Shown here piece after piece: positions 15,256 to 24,413 of a DNA stretch of 64,000 nt (the stretch's first letter is position 1; each line of letters begins with the position of its first letter). The notes beneath the pieces were generated by a model. It made no database searches, was not told where the DNA came from, and saw only the letters and a program-made list of their open reading frames with translations. This DNA is from Flavobacteriaceae bacterium PS02337 (lineage in GTDB: Bacteria > Bacteroidota > Bacteroidia > Flavobacteriales > Flavobacteriaceae). The DNA is taken from positions 310,001 to 374,000 of the forward strand of contig JASCOE010000001.1 in assembly GCA_029959285.1 (NCBI GenBank), read 5' to 3'. A program made the translations under genes and the position numbers.

Positions 15256-17937
15256 TTAATTGACAATTATTTTCTTTACTGTTCTTTTTTCTCCATCTGT
15301 AACGGTTACAAAATAAACTCCAGACGGAACACTTGGAAGTTCAATATCTTGAATAAAATATCCAGAACCTTGAAATGTTCTGTTGTAGACATATTTTCCT
15401 AAAATATCATGAACAAAAACGTGAATATCTTTAACGGTATCTCTTTCAAATTGAACTGTAAAATGTCCTTTATTCGGGTTTGGAAATAATGCAAAATCTA
15501 CATTTTGAAAATCGTCTGTACCTAAAGTAAAGGTCTTATTGCAAATATTTACCGATGCCGAATTTATGGTTCCAAACATTCCTACAACCGCATCTCGAAC
15601 TCTAAAAATCCAATTCCCTTGAGGATTTTGTCCATTAAAAGCACTTAAAGCCGAAGCCGGAATCACAATTTGGCTTGTTGTTGTAGAACAACTTAAAGCA
15701 GATCCGCTGTCGTCGTATTGAAGTATAAGTGTTGAATTTGTGCTTCCGCAACTTTTATTAAATAAAGTTACGACTGTTCCGCTTGGACTTACAATTTGCA
15801 TTTCAAGATCTTGAAATCTGTCATGCGTTACATTTATAGAAACATTTACATCTGAAACAGTTCCTGTTGAAGCGGGCACTGTAACTGTTTTGCTTACAAA
15901 TGTAGAACTCGTACCGATAGGATAATTGCTTTCAAAATTGTACGTTGAACAACTTGTCGAAACTGCATAACCAATCGCAAATGGAGTACTATTTAGTGCA
16001 TAATAAATATTACCAACTGGCTCGATTAAAAGTCTGCAATTTGTAGAAGGCGTAATTCCAGAAGGAATCAACACCGTTTCTGATCCATCATTTGGTGTGT
16101 TTGAAGCTAGAATTGTAGAAAATGTTAAACCTCCATCTAATGATAATTTAATATTAACGTTCGAAGATCCTGGAAGCGTATTGGTATTATTTACACTCCA
16201 AGTTATAGTTTGTGTTGAACCTTTTTCCCACGAAATATTTTCTGCATTTTGTGATGTAACTGCAAATGGTCCCGCAGCAGCCGTTACAGTTACAACCATA
16301 GCATCTGTAAAAGTCTGAGCAATTCCTGTTCCTGCATTATCTCTTCCTGTTAAGGTAAAATTCATTGTTTTTCCAATTGAAGAAACAGATTCCCAAGTAG
16401 TTGTCAATCTATTACTCAAAACAGAACTAAAAGCTGGCATATAACGAACTGGAGATGTTGTTGGAGGAAATGATCTGAACATTGGACCATCTGGTTTTGT
16501 TGCGTAAGCAATACTATTTGCGCCAAAAGCAGTAACTGCGCTATCAAATTGTTCCCAAGTATAGGTAATCGCATTTCCTTCTGGATCTGAACCTGTTCCA
16601 GTTAAGACAAAAGGTGTGCTAATTGGAATTGTATAATCTAATCCAGCGCTTATTACAGGCGGATTATTTGCAATCGCTGTTGTTACTGGACAAGTCTTTC
16701 CAGCTAAATTATTCTGTATCTGATTGATACTTCCGTAAGAGAAATAATCATCTGAATTAGCTTGAACATCGTAATCTTTGGTTACACCTGCATATGCCAT
16801 AATCGTGCTTCCGCTTCCTGGTTCATATTGTGTTCCTGATCCTTCACTTGCATGAGAAAAAGTATGAGTTCCACCAAGTTGATGCCCCATTTCGTGAGCA
16901 ACAAAATCAATATCAAAAGTATCTCCTTGCGGTCTAGCGTCTGATGGAGAAGTATAAGCACCTCCTTTTCCTAAAGGATTATTTGTTGTCGGATTTACAC
17001 AAACACAACCGATACAACCTGCGTTACCGCCGCCGCCAGATCCTCCAAATAAATGTCCGATATCGTAATTTGCATTTCCAATTACATTGGTTAATGTCGT
17101 TTGAACTTCTTGTCCCCAAGTTCCGCCCGGATCTGCAGTTCCAGCTGAAGCATTAGAATATGGATCTGTAGATGCATTTGTATAAATTACAGCGTCGTTG
17201 TTTGCTATTAAAACCACTTTTACAGAAAGATCTCTGTCGAATATTCCGTTTACTCTAGTCAAAGTAGCATTCATTCCTGTTAATGCACCTTCTTTTGTTC
17301 CCCCAAAAAAAGCTGCATATTCTCCTGTACAAGATAATGCAAGACGAAATGTTTTAAATTGTTTTGCACTTGAAGCCGTTTTTGCAGTACTCGAAGATTT
17401 ATTTTCTGAAATTAAATCGGTTGTTTTACAATCTAAACGCATTTTAGAAGCTGCGTTATCTGCCGATTTAAATAACACATATTCCGATTTATCATCTGGA
17501 TTTTGCTCAATATATTCTGTTGGTTTTGCTACACGAAAAACCATAGTCTGCATTCCAATTGGAGCAACACTAAAATGTATTTTAGCATTTTTATCGTCTA
17601 TTCCTCTTCCTTCATAAGATCGGATTTCTGGATATTTAGCTTGTAATTCTGGATCAAAATTAGAAGATTCCCAAACCGAAAAACGTTCTAAAGTTCCATT
17701 TGTATTTGGAATAGTAATTTCTGTAGTTTCACTTTTCGAAGCTTTATTGGTAACTGAAATTAACTTTGCACTCAGAAGTTCTGCATTTAATTTATAATAC
17801 AATTTATCTGAATCTGAAACATTTACCTTTCGCGAAAGCGATGATGAAGAAGTTACTTTTTGCCACAAAACGTCATTTTGGGCATTAGCATTCACACAAC
17901 AAAAAATAAAAAATATATAAAGTAATAGTTTTTTCAT
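15256..17937 (-). CDS. Secreted reprolysin-like metalloprotease with P-domain and T9SS type A signal
   Basis: An 893-aa extracellular protease. A signal peptide (1-20) and a prodomain-like region (to about 190) precede a metzincin (M12) catalytic domain with HEMGHQLGGTH (348-358; Zn ligands His348, His352 and His358, catalytic Glu349) and a Met-turn TIMAYAG. Ig-like domains follow, then a proprotein-convertase P-domain (about 655-800, with NVSINVTHDRFQDLEMQIVS split here) and a type A C-terminal secretion signal (from about 815, FALFPNPNKGHFTVQF to VKKIIVN). It probably degrades host or environmental protein outside the cell. It converges on comF with only 14 bp between them. Confidence 0.92.
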   Translation of the reverse strand: MKKLLLYIFFIFCCVNANAQNDVLWQKVTSSSSLSRKVNVSDSDKLYYKLNAELLSAKLISVTNKASKSETTEITIPNTNGTLERFSVWESSNFDPELQAKYPEIRSYEGRGIDDKNAKIHFSVAPIGMQTMVFRVAKPTEYIEQNPDDKSEYVLFKSADNAASKMRLDCKTTDLISENKSSSTAKTASSAKQFKTFRLALSCTGEYAAFFGGTKEGALTGMNATLTRVNGIFDRDLSVKVVLIANNDAVIYTNASTDPYSNASAGTADPGGTWGQEVQTTLTNVIGNANYDIGHLFGGSGGGGNAGCIGCVCVNPTTNNPLGKGGAYTSPSDARPQGDTFDIDFVAHEMGHQLGGTHTFSHASEGSGTQYEPGSGSTIMAYAGVTKDYDVQANSDDYFSYGSINQIQNNLAGKTCPVTTAIANNPPVISAGLDYTIPISTPFVLTGTGSDPEGNAITYTWEQFDSAVTAFGANSIAYATKPDGPMFRSFPPTTSPVRYMPAFSSVLSNRLTTTWESVSSIGKTMNFTLTGRDNAGTGIAQTFTDAMVVTVTAAAGPFAVTSQNAENISWEKGSTQTITWSVNNTNTLPGSSNVNIKLSLDGGLTFSTILASNTPNDGSETVLIPSGITPSTNCRLLIEPVGNIYYALNSTPFAIGYAVSTSCSTYNFESNYPIGTSSTFVSKTVTVPASTGTVSDVNVSINVTHDRFQDLEMQIVSPSGTVVTLFNKSCGSTNSTLILQYDDSGSALSCSTTTSQIVIPASALSAFNGQNPQGNWIFRVRDAVVGMFGTINSASVNICNKTFTLGTDDFQNVDFALFPNPNKGHFTVQFERDTVKDIHVFVHDILGKYVYNRTFQGSGYFIQDIELPSVPSGVYFVTVTDGEKRTVKKIIVN

Positions 17938-18010
17938 ACTCGTTTGGGATATGATATCAAAATTAAATCAATTAATTTGAAATAAGACAACAAATAAGAC
18001 AATTAACGCT

Positions 18011-18021
18011 TTTTAATCGAC
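18011..18021 (-). promoter_or_regulatory. TTTTAATCGAC motif upstream of the T9SS protease
   Basis: This 11-bp sequence lies 74-84 nt upstream of the protease start. The same motif forms an inverted repeat upstream of the T9SS type C gene (24164-24199). It may be a regulator site; only two occurrences support this. Confidence 0.2.
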
Positions 18022-18105
18022 GAGTCAGCTTGTTTACTTAGAAATAAATTAATAGAATCACTAAAATTCAATTTAGGTTAGTATTAAATTTAAAAGAGAA
18101 AAGTA

Positions 18106-18113
18106 TAAATTTG
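18106..18113 (+). promoter_or_regulatory. -7 box of ribF (TAAATTTG)
   Basis: A perfect TAnnTTTG match ends 21 nt before the TTG start of ribF. No clear -33 element is present. Confidence 0.45.
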
Positions 18114-18134
18114 CAGCATCTTAAATAATTTGTT

Positions 18135-19064
18135 TTGAAGCTCTTTCATTCTATAAACGATTTTCAGTCAACCAAGAAAACTATTTTAACTCTTGGCACT
18201 TTTGACGGCGTGCATATTGGTCACAAAAAAATTCTTGAACGAATTACCCAAAATACTGAAAACGGAACATATGAAAGTCTGGTTTTAACCTTTTTTCCGC
18301 ATCCGCGAATGGTACTTCAGGAAAAATCGGAAATAAAATTATTAAATACTATCAGCGAAAAAACGAAACTTCTTGAAGCAACGGGAATCGAAAATTTAGT
18401 TGTTCATCCGTTCAACGAAAGTTTTTCAAGATTAACCGCTGAAGAATTTGTTCATACTATTTTGGTGGATAAATTTCAAATTCAAAAAATTATTATCGGA
18501 CACGATCATCGCTTCGGACGCAATAGAACGGCAAATATTGATGATTTAATTGCTTTCGGAATTGAATATGGTTTTGAAGTGGAACAGATTTCGGCGCAAG
18601 AAATTCAAGATGTTTCGGTAAGTTCAACCAAAATCAGAAATGCTTTAAAGGAAGGCAATATGACTTTGGCAAATGAGTATTTGGGATACGATTATTTCTT
18701 AAACGGCACAATTGTAAAAGGAAAACAATTAGGAAGAACGATAGGTTTTCCTACTGCAAATATTCATATTGAAGAAGATTACAAACTGATTCCAAAAATT
18801 GGTGTTTATGTTGTAAAAGCAATCGTAAACCAAGAAACCGTTTTTGGTATGATGAACATTGGTTTTAATCCGACTGTAAATGGCGAAAAGCAAACTATCG
18901 AAGTACATCTTTTTGATTTTGATAAGGATATTTACGATCAAAATATTGAAGTTTCTCTATTGCATTATATTCGTGAAGAACAGAAATTTGGTTCGGTTGA
19001 TGCGTTAAAAGAGCAGCTGAATCATGATAAAACTGTGGCTTTAGATTTTATAAAACTTCAATAA
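18135..19064 (+). CDS. ribF: Bifunctional riboflavin kinase / FAD synthetase
   Basis: A 309-aa cytosolic enzyme that phosphorylates riboflavin to FMN and then adenylates FMN to FAD. The N-terminal nucleotidyltransferase domain has GTFDGVHIGH (21-30) and IIIGHDHRFGRNR (about 120-132). The C-terminal flavokinase domain has GRTIGFPTANI (about 199-209) and the NIGFNPTV segment. The start is TTG at 18135: a TAA lies three codons upstream in frame and the next Met is far inside the first domain. It appears monocistronic. Confidence 0.94.
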   Translation: MKLFHSINDFQSTKKTILTLGTFDGVHIGHKKILERITQNTENGTYESLVLTFFPHPRMVLQEKSEIKLLNTISEKTKLLEATGIENLVVHPFNESFSRLTAEEFVHTILVDKFQIQKIIIGHDHRFGRNRTANIDDLIAFGIEYGFEVEQISAQEIQDVSVSSTKIRNALKEGNMTLANEYLGYDYFLNGTIVKGKQLGRTIGFPTANIHIEEDYKLIPKIGVYVVKAIVNQETVFGMMNIGFNPTVNGEKQTIEVHLFDFDKDIYDQNIEVSLLHYIREEQKFGSVDALKEQLNHDKTVALDFIKLQ

Positions 19065-19118
19065 AAAATCACTTTATAGTTTTTCCCTGTTTTTAAATCA
19101 TCGTAGTTATTTTTTTAG

Positions 19119-19126
19119 TAAATTTG
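19119..19126 (+). promoter_or_regulatory. -7 box (TAAATTTG) before the 19179 membrane-protein gene
   Basis: A perfect TAnnTTTG match lies 52 nt upstream of the ATG. The -33 element is not clear. Confidence 0.4.
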
Positions 19127-19178
19127 GTAGAACACTGTTTTTCAAATATTTACTATTAACTTCTAAAAAATAACCACT

Positions 19179-19616
19179 ATGAAACTACCTAAAGAAATTA
19201 CCAACGGTTTTTTGATTTTTCTCGGAATTGGCATTTATTTTTTATTGATGAATGTATTAGGTTTAGCAGATTTGTTTTATTTGAGAACACTCAACGTTTT
19301 CTTTATATTCTACGGTGTTAACAGAACAATGCAGATGAATCTTCATGAGGGAGAAACCAATTTTGTAACAAATGCTGTTTTTGCCATGACTACTTCTGTG
19401 GTTGGTGTATCAATGAGTGTATTTGGATTGTTGGTTTACAGTTATGCCCGAGGCGGAGACGCATATGTAAAAACGCTTTCTGAAACATTTATGTTTGGCG
19501 GAAATCCATCTGTGCCAACTTATTGTATTTGTTTATTATTTGAAGGACTTGCTTCATCGGTAATTGTCACTTTGATGATGATGCTGTATTGGAATAATAA
19601 ATATGCTGCAGATTAA
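19179..19616 (+). CDS. Hypothetical four-helix membrane protein
   Basis: A 145-aa integral membrane protein with four predicted helices (about 9-30, 32-48, 63-87 and 112-138). I do not recognise the family. It has a short N-terminal MKLPKEITNGF and few charges between helices. It is monocistronic: it has its own -7 box and is followed by a strong hairpin terminator. Confidence 0.6.
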   Translation: MKLPKEITNGFLIFLGIGIYFLLMNVLGLADLFYLRTLNVFFIFYGVNRTMQMNLHEGETNFVTNAVFAMTTSVVGVSMSVFGLLVYSYARGGDAYVKTLSETFMFGGNPSVPTYCICLLFEGLASSVIVTLMMMLYWNNKYAAD

Positions 19617-19707
19617 TTTTTTATGAGTTTCTCATATTAAAGCAATTTAAATTCGATTACATCAAAAATTTAGCTAAAAGAGCTCATTAATCTCGATAAC
19701 TATTTTT

Positions 19708-19744
19708 AAATTGCTTGTAGCTCAGAGCTATAAGCAATTTTTTT
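19708..19744 (+). terminator. Terminator or attenuator between 19179 and 19755 genes
   Basis: A 15-bp stem with one G-U wobble (19708-19722 with 19726-19740) and a 3-nt loop runs into T7. The next ATG is only 11 nt further, leaving no room for a separate promoter, so it may work as a conditional terminator for the downstream gene. Confidence 0.8.
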
Positions 19745-19754
19745 ATTCAGCAAA

Positions 19755-20621
19755 ATGAAATTAAAACAGATAGAAAGGGTTAAAAAAATCTCAAAAACCG
19801 ATTTTATTTCCCAATATGTAAAAAAACAAATTCCTGTTGTTATTGAAGAACTGACCGAAGATTGGCCAGCTTACAACAAATGGAAATTATCTTATATGAA
19901 AGAAATAGCAGGCGATGCTATTGTGCCTTTATACGATGACAGACCTGTCAATCACGAAGATGGATTTAATGAAGCTCATACTAAAATGAAAATGAGCGAT
20001 TATATAGATTTGTTAGAAGAAAAGCCTACCAATTACCGCATTTTTCTTTATAATTTAATGAAAGAAGTTCCGTCTCTTAAAAATGACTTTTTATGGCCAG
20101 ATATTGGTTTAAAATTAGTCAAACAAATGCCGATGTTATTTTTTGGAGGAGAAAATTCAAGAGTATTTATGCATTACGACATTGATTATTCTAATATTCT
20201 TCATTTTCATTTTCATGGAGAAAAACAATGTATGCTTTTTGCTCCAGATCAATCAAAATTTATGTATAAAGTGCCGCACGCTTTAATTTCGAGAGAAGAT
20301 ATTGATTTTGACAATCCAGATTATGAAAAATTTCCAGCGCTTAAAAATGCAGAAGGATATATTACAAATCTCAAACATGGAGAAATGTTGTATATGCCAG
20401 AAGGTTATTGGCATTACATGAAATATTTAACGCCAGGGTTTTCAATGAGTTTAAGATCTTTTCCAAAAAACATTGTCAATTTATCCAAAGCCGCTTATAA
20501 TGTTTTTATAATGCGTCATTTCGATATTATGATGCGAAAAATTCAAGGCCAAAAATGGATAGATTATAAAAATGAAAAAGCCATAACAAATACGCACGAA
20601 AATCTTCAGCGTACTTATTAA
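19755..20621 (+). CDS. Cupin-like / JmjC-type 2-oxoglutarate oxygenase homologue
   Basis: A 288-aa cytosolic protein of the Cupin_8/JmjC-like (FIH-like) family. The Fe(II) triad can be read as H140-x-D142 (FMHYDIDY) and H220 (PEGYWHYM), on a double-stranded beta-helix with LHFHFHGEKQCMLFAP. Family members hydroxylate proteins or small molecules using O2 and 2-oxoglutarate; the substrate here is unknown. The N-terminus (IERVKKISKTDFISQYV) is typical of Bacteroidota members. It sits immediately behind a terminator hairpin and ends at a bidirectional terminator. Confidence 0.8.
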   Translation: MKLKQIERVKKISKTDFISQYVKKQIPVVIEELTEDWPAYNKWKLSYMKEIAGDAIVPLYDDRPVNHEDGFNEAHTKMKMSDYIDLLEEKPTNYRIFLYNLMKEVPSLKNDFLWPDIGLKLVKQMPMLFFGGENSRVFMHYDIDYSNILHFHFHGEKQCMLFAPDQSKFMYKVPHALISREDIDFDNPDYEKFPALKNAEGYITNLKHGEMLYMPEGYWHYMKYLTPGFSMSLRSFPKNIVNLSKAAYNVFIMRHFDIMMRKIQGQKWIDYKNEKAITNTHENLQRTY

Positions 20622-20623
20622 AT

Positions 20624-20656
20624 AAAAAAGCGGTTAAGAAAATTAACCGCTTTTTT
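20624..20656. terminator. Bidirectional terminator
   Basis: A 14-bp perfect stem (20624-20637 with 20643-20656), loop GAAAA, with A6/T6 ends, between two convergent genes. Confidence 0.92.
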
Positions 20657-20673
20657 GTTGTTTTTAATTGAAT

Positions 20674-23600
20674 TTAGAAAACTATCTTTTTGGTAACCGT
20701 GTGTCCATTATCTAATATAATTTTCACAAGCAAAACCTGATGTGTTGGTTGCAAGTTTGTAATCAGCAATTCTTTATTATTAATTTCTTTTTTATTGTAT
20801 AATAATTTTCCACCGATGTCATAGATAGTAGTTTCAGAGAGATTTTCGGTATCGGAAACTGCTTGAAGTTTGATGGTTTTATCTTTAATAGAAACAAAAA
20901 CATTCTTATCTAAACTTGCAAAATCACTAGTATCTAAAGTACCTGAATTTTTATAGCGCAACATAAAACGTTCTGGAAAAACTCCAATCGCAGTTGTAAA
21001 AGTATATCCTCCGGTTCTCAAATCATGTAACTTATTCGTTACTTTATCTTGCAGATAAATTGGCTGATTACTCAAATTTCCATCAGTTCGATCTATTGCA
21101 ATAGTAAAATCTCCAGCGATTGCAGATCGATATCCTAATGGAATTGTATCAGCTTCATCAAAAGGCAATGCACGACCTTGAATTACGAGTTTCAGATTAT
21201 TATTTATACTATAAAAATCAACAAAAGGATTTGCATCTAGAGTTGCAGCATCGTAGTTGTCATCCCAAAGGTTTGTCGCTCCTTCTACATAACCAATTAA
21301 TAATTGTTTAAAAGCTCCTTGCGTATTGGTTAAATTCAGCCAAACACGGTGTCTTTCTAGTGTTTCAGCTGTTGTTTTATAAAATTGAGTATTGTTACCA
21401 GATACCCTCATTGTATTTGTAAAAACTGCTTTTTGTGTTGTTTTTGCCTGTACAATAAATCCTTGTCCAGCCGCAATGTATCCTAAAGGAGGATCCTGAT
21501 TTCCAGGTGTTGTAGCGCCAGTTCCAGACATTGTTCCAACAGTTGTATTTCCCGAAAGATTATAAATGGCATAATCATCTTCATTATAATACAAATTAGT
21601 ACTTCCTGGTACAGTTTGAGCAGGAAGTGTATTATGTGTCCAAAAATATAATGTCCCATAATAATTCGCCGTGTTATCATGAATAAACTGATCTGCATAA
21701 ATTGCAGAAGGATACGGATTACCAAGTAAAACTGCTCTTTCAGCTACAGCATTTGGACCTAAAATAGTTCCGTTATTAGGAACTCCAATAAATTCTCCTC
21801 CATAAATAACAGGAGCATTTATATCATAAATCTGTGGAGCACGAATACTATATCCCGTTGCTTTAGCCATTTCTTCTGCTCCATTGTAAATTATTATCCA
21901 GCCAGCATTTGGGTCAAATTTAAAATATTTATCTCCATAAGTACCCGGAGAAAAATTATACAATGTAAAAGCTGGAACACGAGTTACCGGAGAAGACCAA
22001 TAAGTTAAATCATAACGGCGTATTGGTTTTGAATTTCTTCGGTAGGTAACATTTCCAGTATTCGCAACATCTGCAATTTGAACTAAACTGGAATTGTTTT
22101 CTAAAATTAAAGATCCAGTTCCCAATACTTTTACTTCATTGGTAACAGTAAGTGTGTTAGTACCTTGTACAACTAAAAAACCATTATTTTCAACAGTTAA
22201 TCTATTTGCCAAAAAGACAGCATTAGTTCCAGAAATTATTGGATTAGATCCTACAGCAGGTATATCAACGCAATCCGATGCAGTAGGAATTCCTGCGGGA
22301 GTCCAGTTTGCTGCATTTCCCCAACTATTGCCCGCACTTCCGTTCCATGTTTTTGCAACCAGCGGATTAATGTTTACAAGCGTTATTGGCGATTGACAAA
22401 GTGTAGTATTATTTCTGACTCTTACATTGTATGCACCCGTAGCCAAACCTGTAAATATTCCTGTAGTGTTTGTAAAAGTAGCTCCACCATCCGTACTATA
22501 TGAAAATCCGGATCCAGCTGCTGGCGAAGTTACCGTTATAGTTCCCGTATTATCCATACAAGTGGGCTGTTTAGTTGCCGAAGCTGTTGGAGCGACAGGC
22601 AACGCATTAACATTTATTGTAATAGTATAATTTGTCGAAACACAACCCGCATTGCTTACTGTCAATGTTCCTGTATAACTTCCTGCCGCAGTTCCAGCTG
22701 GTACCGCAATAGTAATTGGACTTACAGGTAAAACTACATTACTAACTGCCGCAAAGCTGTTTGTTGGAGATGCGTTCCAAGCGATGCTATAATTTGTTGG
22801 CACATTTGTTGTCGCCGTATATGGTAGATTAACGTTTTGTACACTGGCACTATTACAAATTGCTGCTATAGTACCAAGTGTTATGGTAGGAAGCGCCGTT
22901 ACCGCAATAGTCACAGCGTTATTAAGAGTAATTGTTGAAGAACAATCTACAGATGTCAAATTAGTGATTGTAATAGTACTATTGCCAACGGTATTGAGCC
23001 CTGACGCAGTAAAACTACCAACACCAGCATTCGTAACTGAAAAAGTAGCTGTACCCGTACCTGAAGGACTACTTCTGCTGTAAGTTACAGTATAATTCCC
23101 TTTTGGTAAGCTTGTAGCTGTACCTGTAATCTCAACTAACGATGTTCCAGTAGACGTACAAGCATTTGATGCTTTTATCGATGTAAGGCTATAGGTTTTA
23201 CAGGTATATGAAAGAATAGCATGCCCAATTCCGCCATTTCCTCCACTGCGAAGATCTGAAGAACTAATTGCTCCAGCACCTCCGCCGCCATAGTCATTTC
23301 CATTATTTCCATTTTGATTGGCAAGAATCAAACTCACAAATCCAGCCCCTCCTGTCCCTCCAGCTCCAGCTCCTAAATTTGCAGCGTTACCTCCATTACC
23401 AGATGAAAGAGCTAAGCTCAACGCAGTAGATGTTCCTGCTGTTCCATCTGAGCCATTTCCTCTAGCCTCACTACCAACAGCAATTCTCCCTCCAAGACCT
23501 CCAGTCGCAACAGCACCTTCTACAGTATTTGAATTTCCACCTAATCCTCCTGGTGCATAAAAACTACTTTCATATCCTGTCACAAAAGAAGCACCACCAG

Positions 23601-23997
23601 CAGTACCATTACCTCCTGTTCCTAAAGTGACCGCTCCTACGACAACATTTAATGTTTGTGGTGTAGACGTAATAAGAATACTTTTTGCATAAGCTCCGCC
23701 GCCGCCGCCGCCGCCGCTTCTTCCAACCAAAAATGTAGTCTGTGCTCCACCTCCAGCTCCTCCAGCTCCCCATGCTTCTGCGGTAACTTGATCGATTCCT
23801 GCGGGAAGAACTAAAGTTCCACTGGCTGTAAATGGATGCGTTCGCAATTGTGCTTTAATAGAGCTACAAAAAAAAGATAATAGTAAAATCAGAACAAATT
23901 TGAATTTAAAGACTGAACTCAATTTTAATCGTTTATTGAAAATTATTAGAGTCAGAAAGCTGAAAAAGCTCTGATAAATAAGTAGATTTCTTTTCAT
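20674..23997 (-). CDS. Glycine-rich giant surface protein, T9SS type C signal
   Basis: A secreted protein of about 1107 aa. I place the start at the ATG 23997-23995; the frame stays open to 24081, but the internal start gives an extended signal peptide (about 1-49, ending SSIKAQ) like that of the split gene at 37701. After it comes a glycine-rich domain (AWGAGGAGGG and a GGGGGGGAY stretch), Ig-like repeats, then the shared module of about 430 residues that begins YDLTYWSSPV and ends in the ChiA-like type C sorting domain (DNGHTVTKKIVF). The function is probably surface structure or adhesion; no catalytic motif is seen. Confidence 0.82.
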   Translation of the reverse strand: MKRNLLIYQSFFSFLTLIIFNKRLKLSSVFKFKFVLILLLSFFCSSIKAQLRTHPFTASGTLVLPAGIDQVTAEAWGAGGAGGGAQTTFLVGRSGGGGGGGAYAKSILITSTPQTLNVVVGAVTLGTGGNGTAGGASFVTGYESSFYAPGGLGGNSNTVEGAVATGGLGGRIAVGSEARGNGSDGTAGTSTALSLALSSGNGGNAANLGAGAGGTGGAGFVSLILANQNGNNGNDYGGGGAGAISSSDLRSGGNGGIGHAILSYTCKTYSLTSIKASNACTSTGTSLVEITGTATSLPKGNYTVTYSRSSPSGTGTATFSVTNAGVGSFTASGLNTVGNSTITITNLTSVDCSSTITLNNAVTIAVTALPTITLGTIAAICNSASVQNVNLPYTATTNVPTNYSIAWNASPTNSFAAVSNVVLPVSPITIAVPAGTAAGSYTGTLTVSNAGCVSTNYTITINVNALPVAPTASATKQPTCMDNTGTITVTSPAAGSGFSYSTDGGATFTNTTGIFTGLATGAYNVRVRNNTTLCQSPITLVNINPLVAKTWNGSAGNSWGNAANWTPAGIPTASDCVDIPAVGSNPIISGTNAVFLANRLTVENNGFLVVQGTNTLTVTNEVKVLGTGSLILENNSSLVQIADVANTGNVTYRRNSKPIRRYDLTYWSSPVTRVPAFTLYNFSPGTYGDKYFKFDPNAGWIIIYNGAEEMAKATGYSIRAPQIYDINAPVIYGGEFIGVPNNGTILGPNAVAERAVLLGNPYPSAIYADQFIHDNTANYYGTLYFWTHNTLPAQTVPGSTNLYYNEDDYAIYNLSGNTTVGTMSGTGATTPGNQDPPLGYIAAGQGFIVQAKTTQKAVFTNTMRVSGNNTQFYKTTAETLERHRVWLNLTNTQGAFKQLLIGYVEGATNLWDDNYDAATLDANPFVDFYSINNNLKLVIQGRALPFDEADTIPLGYRSAIAGDFTIAIDRTDGNLSNQPIYLQDKVTNKLHDLRTGGYTFTTAIGVFPERFMLRYKNSGTLDTSDFASLDKNVFVSIKDKTIKLQAVSDTENLSETTIYDIGGKLLYNKKEINNKELLITNLQPTHQVLLVKIILDNGHTVTKKIVF

Positions 23998-24413
23998 GGC
24001 GTGGTATTTTAATTGAAAAATAAATTCAAACTCAAACAAGATTAATTGTAAAATGAAAAAAGAATTTCTTCCATTATGCAATCAATTTTTGGCAGATAAA
24101 GACAGTTTTGAACTGTTTACTTTAATGAAAAAAAATACAAATCAAAAGGCGTATAGAAAAGTATTTTAATCGACATTAAATGCTTTTTGTCGATTAAATA
24201 TCACAACAAGGTACGATTTTATTTACATTGAAATTGTGTTTGTAGTATTAAACTTTAAATTTTAACAGCTAAAAACGAAAAACAGTAAAAAATAGGAAAA
24301 AACTGTTAATTTAAATTTTAACAAATAATAACTACCTGAAATTAAATCACTTAATTAAATAAAAGCAAAAAAAAAGGATTTTTAAAATAGGTTTTAAAAT
24401 TGATTGAAGTCGT
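23998..24413. other. AT-rich intergenic region with inverted repeat
   Basis: These 416 bp hold no credible gene. A perfect 10-bp inverted repeat, TTTAATCGAC (24165-24174) with GTCGATTAAA (24189-24198), lies about 170-200 bp upstream of the 23997 start. It has no T-run, so an operator is more likely than a terminator. I see no clear terminator for the 24414 gene. Confidence 0.45.

Noticed and set aside
22094-22630. Plus-strand frames of 67-100 codons opposite the Gly-rich T9SS gene
   Set aside because: They are antisense shadows of a low-complexity gene with Val/Pro-rich nonsense composition; no start context.
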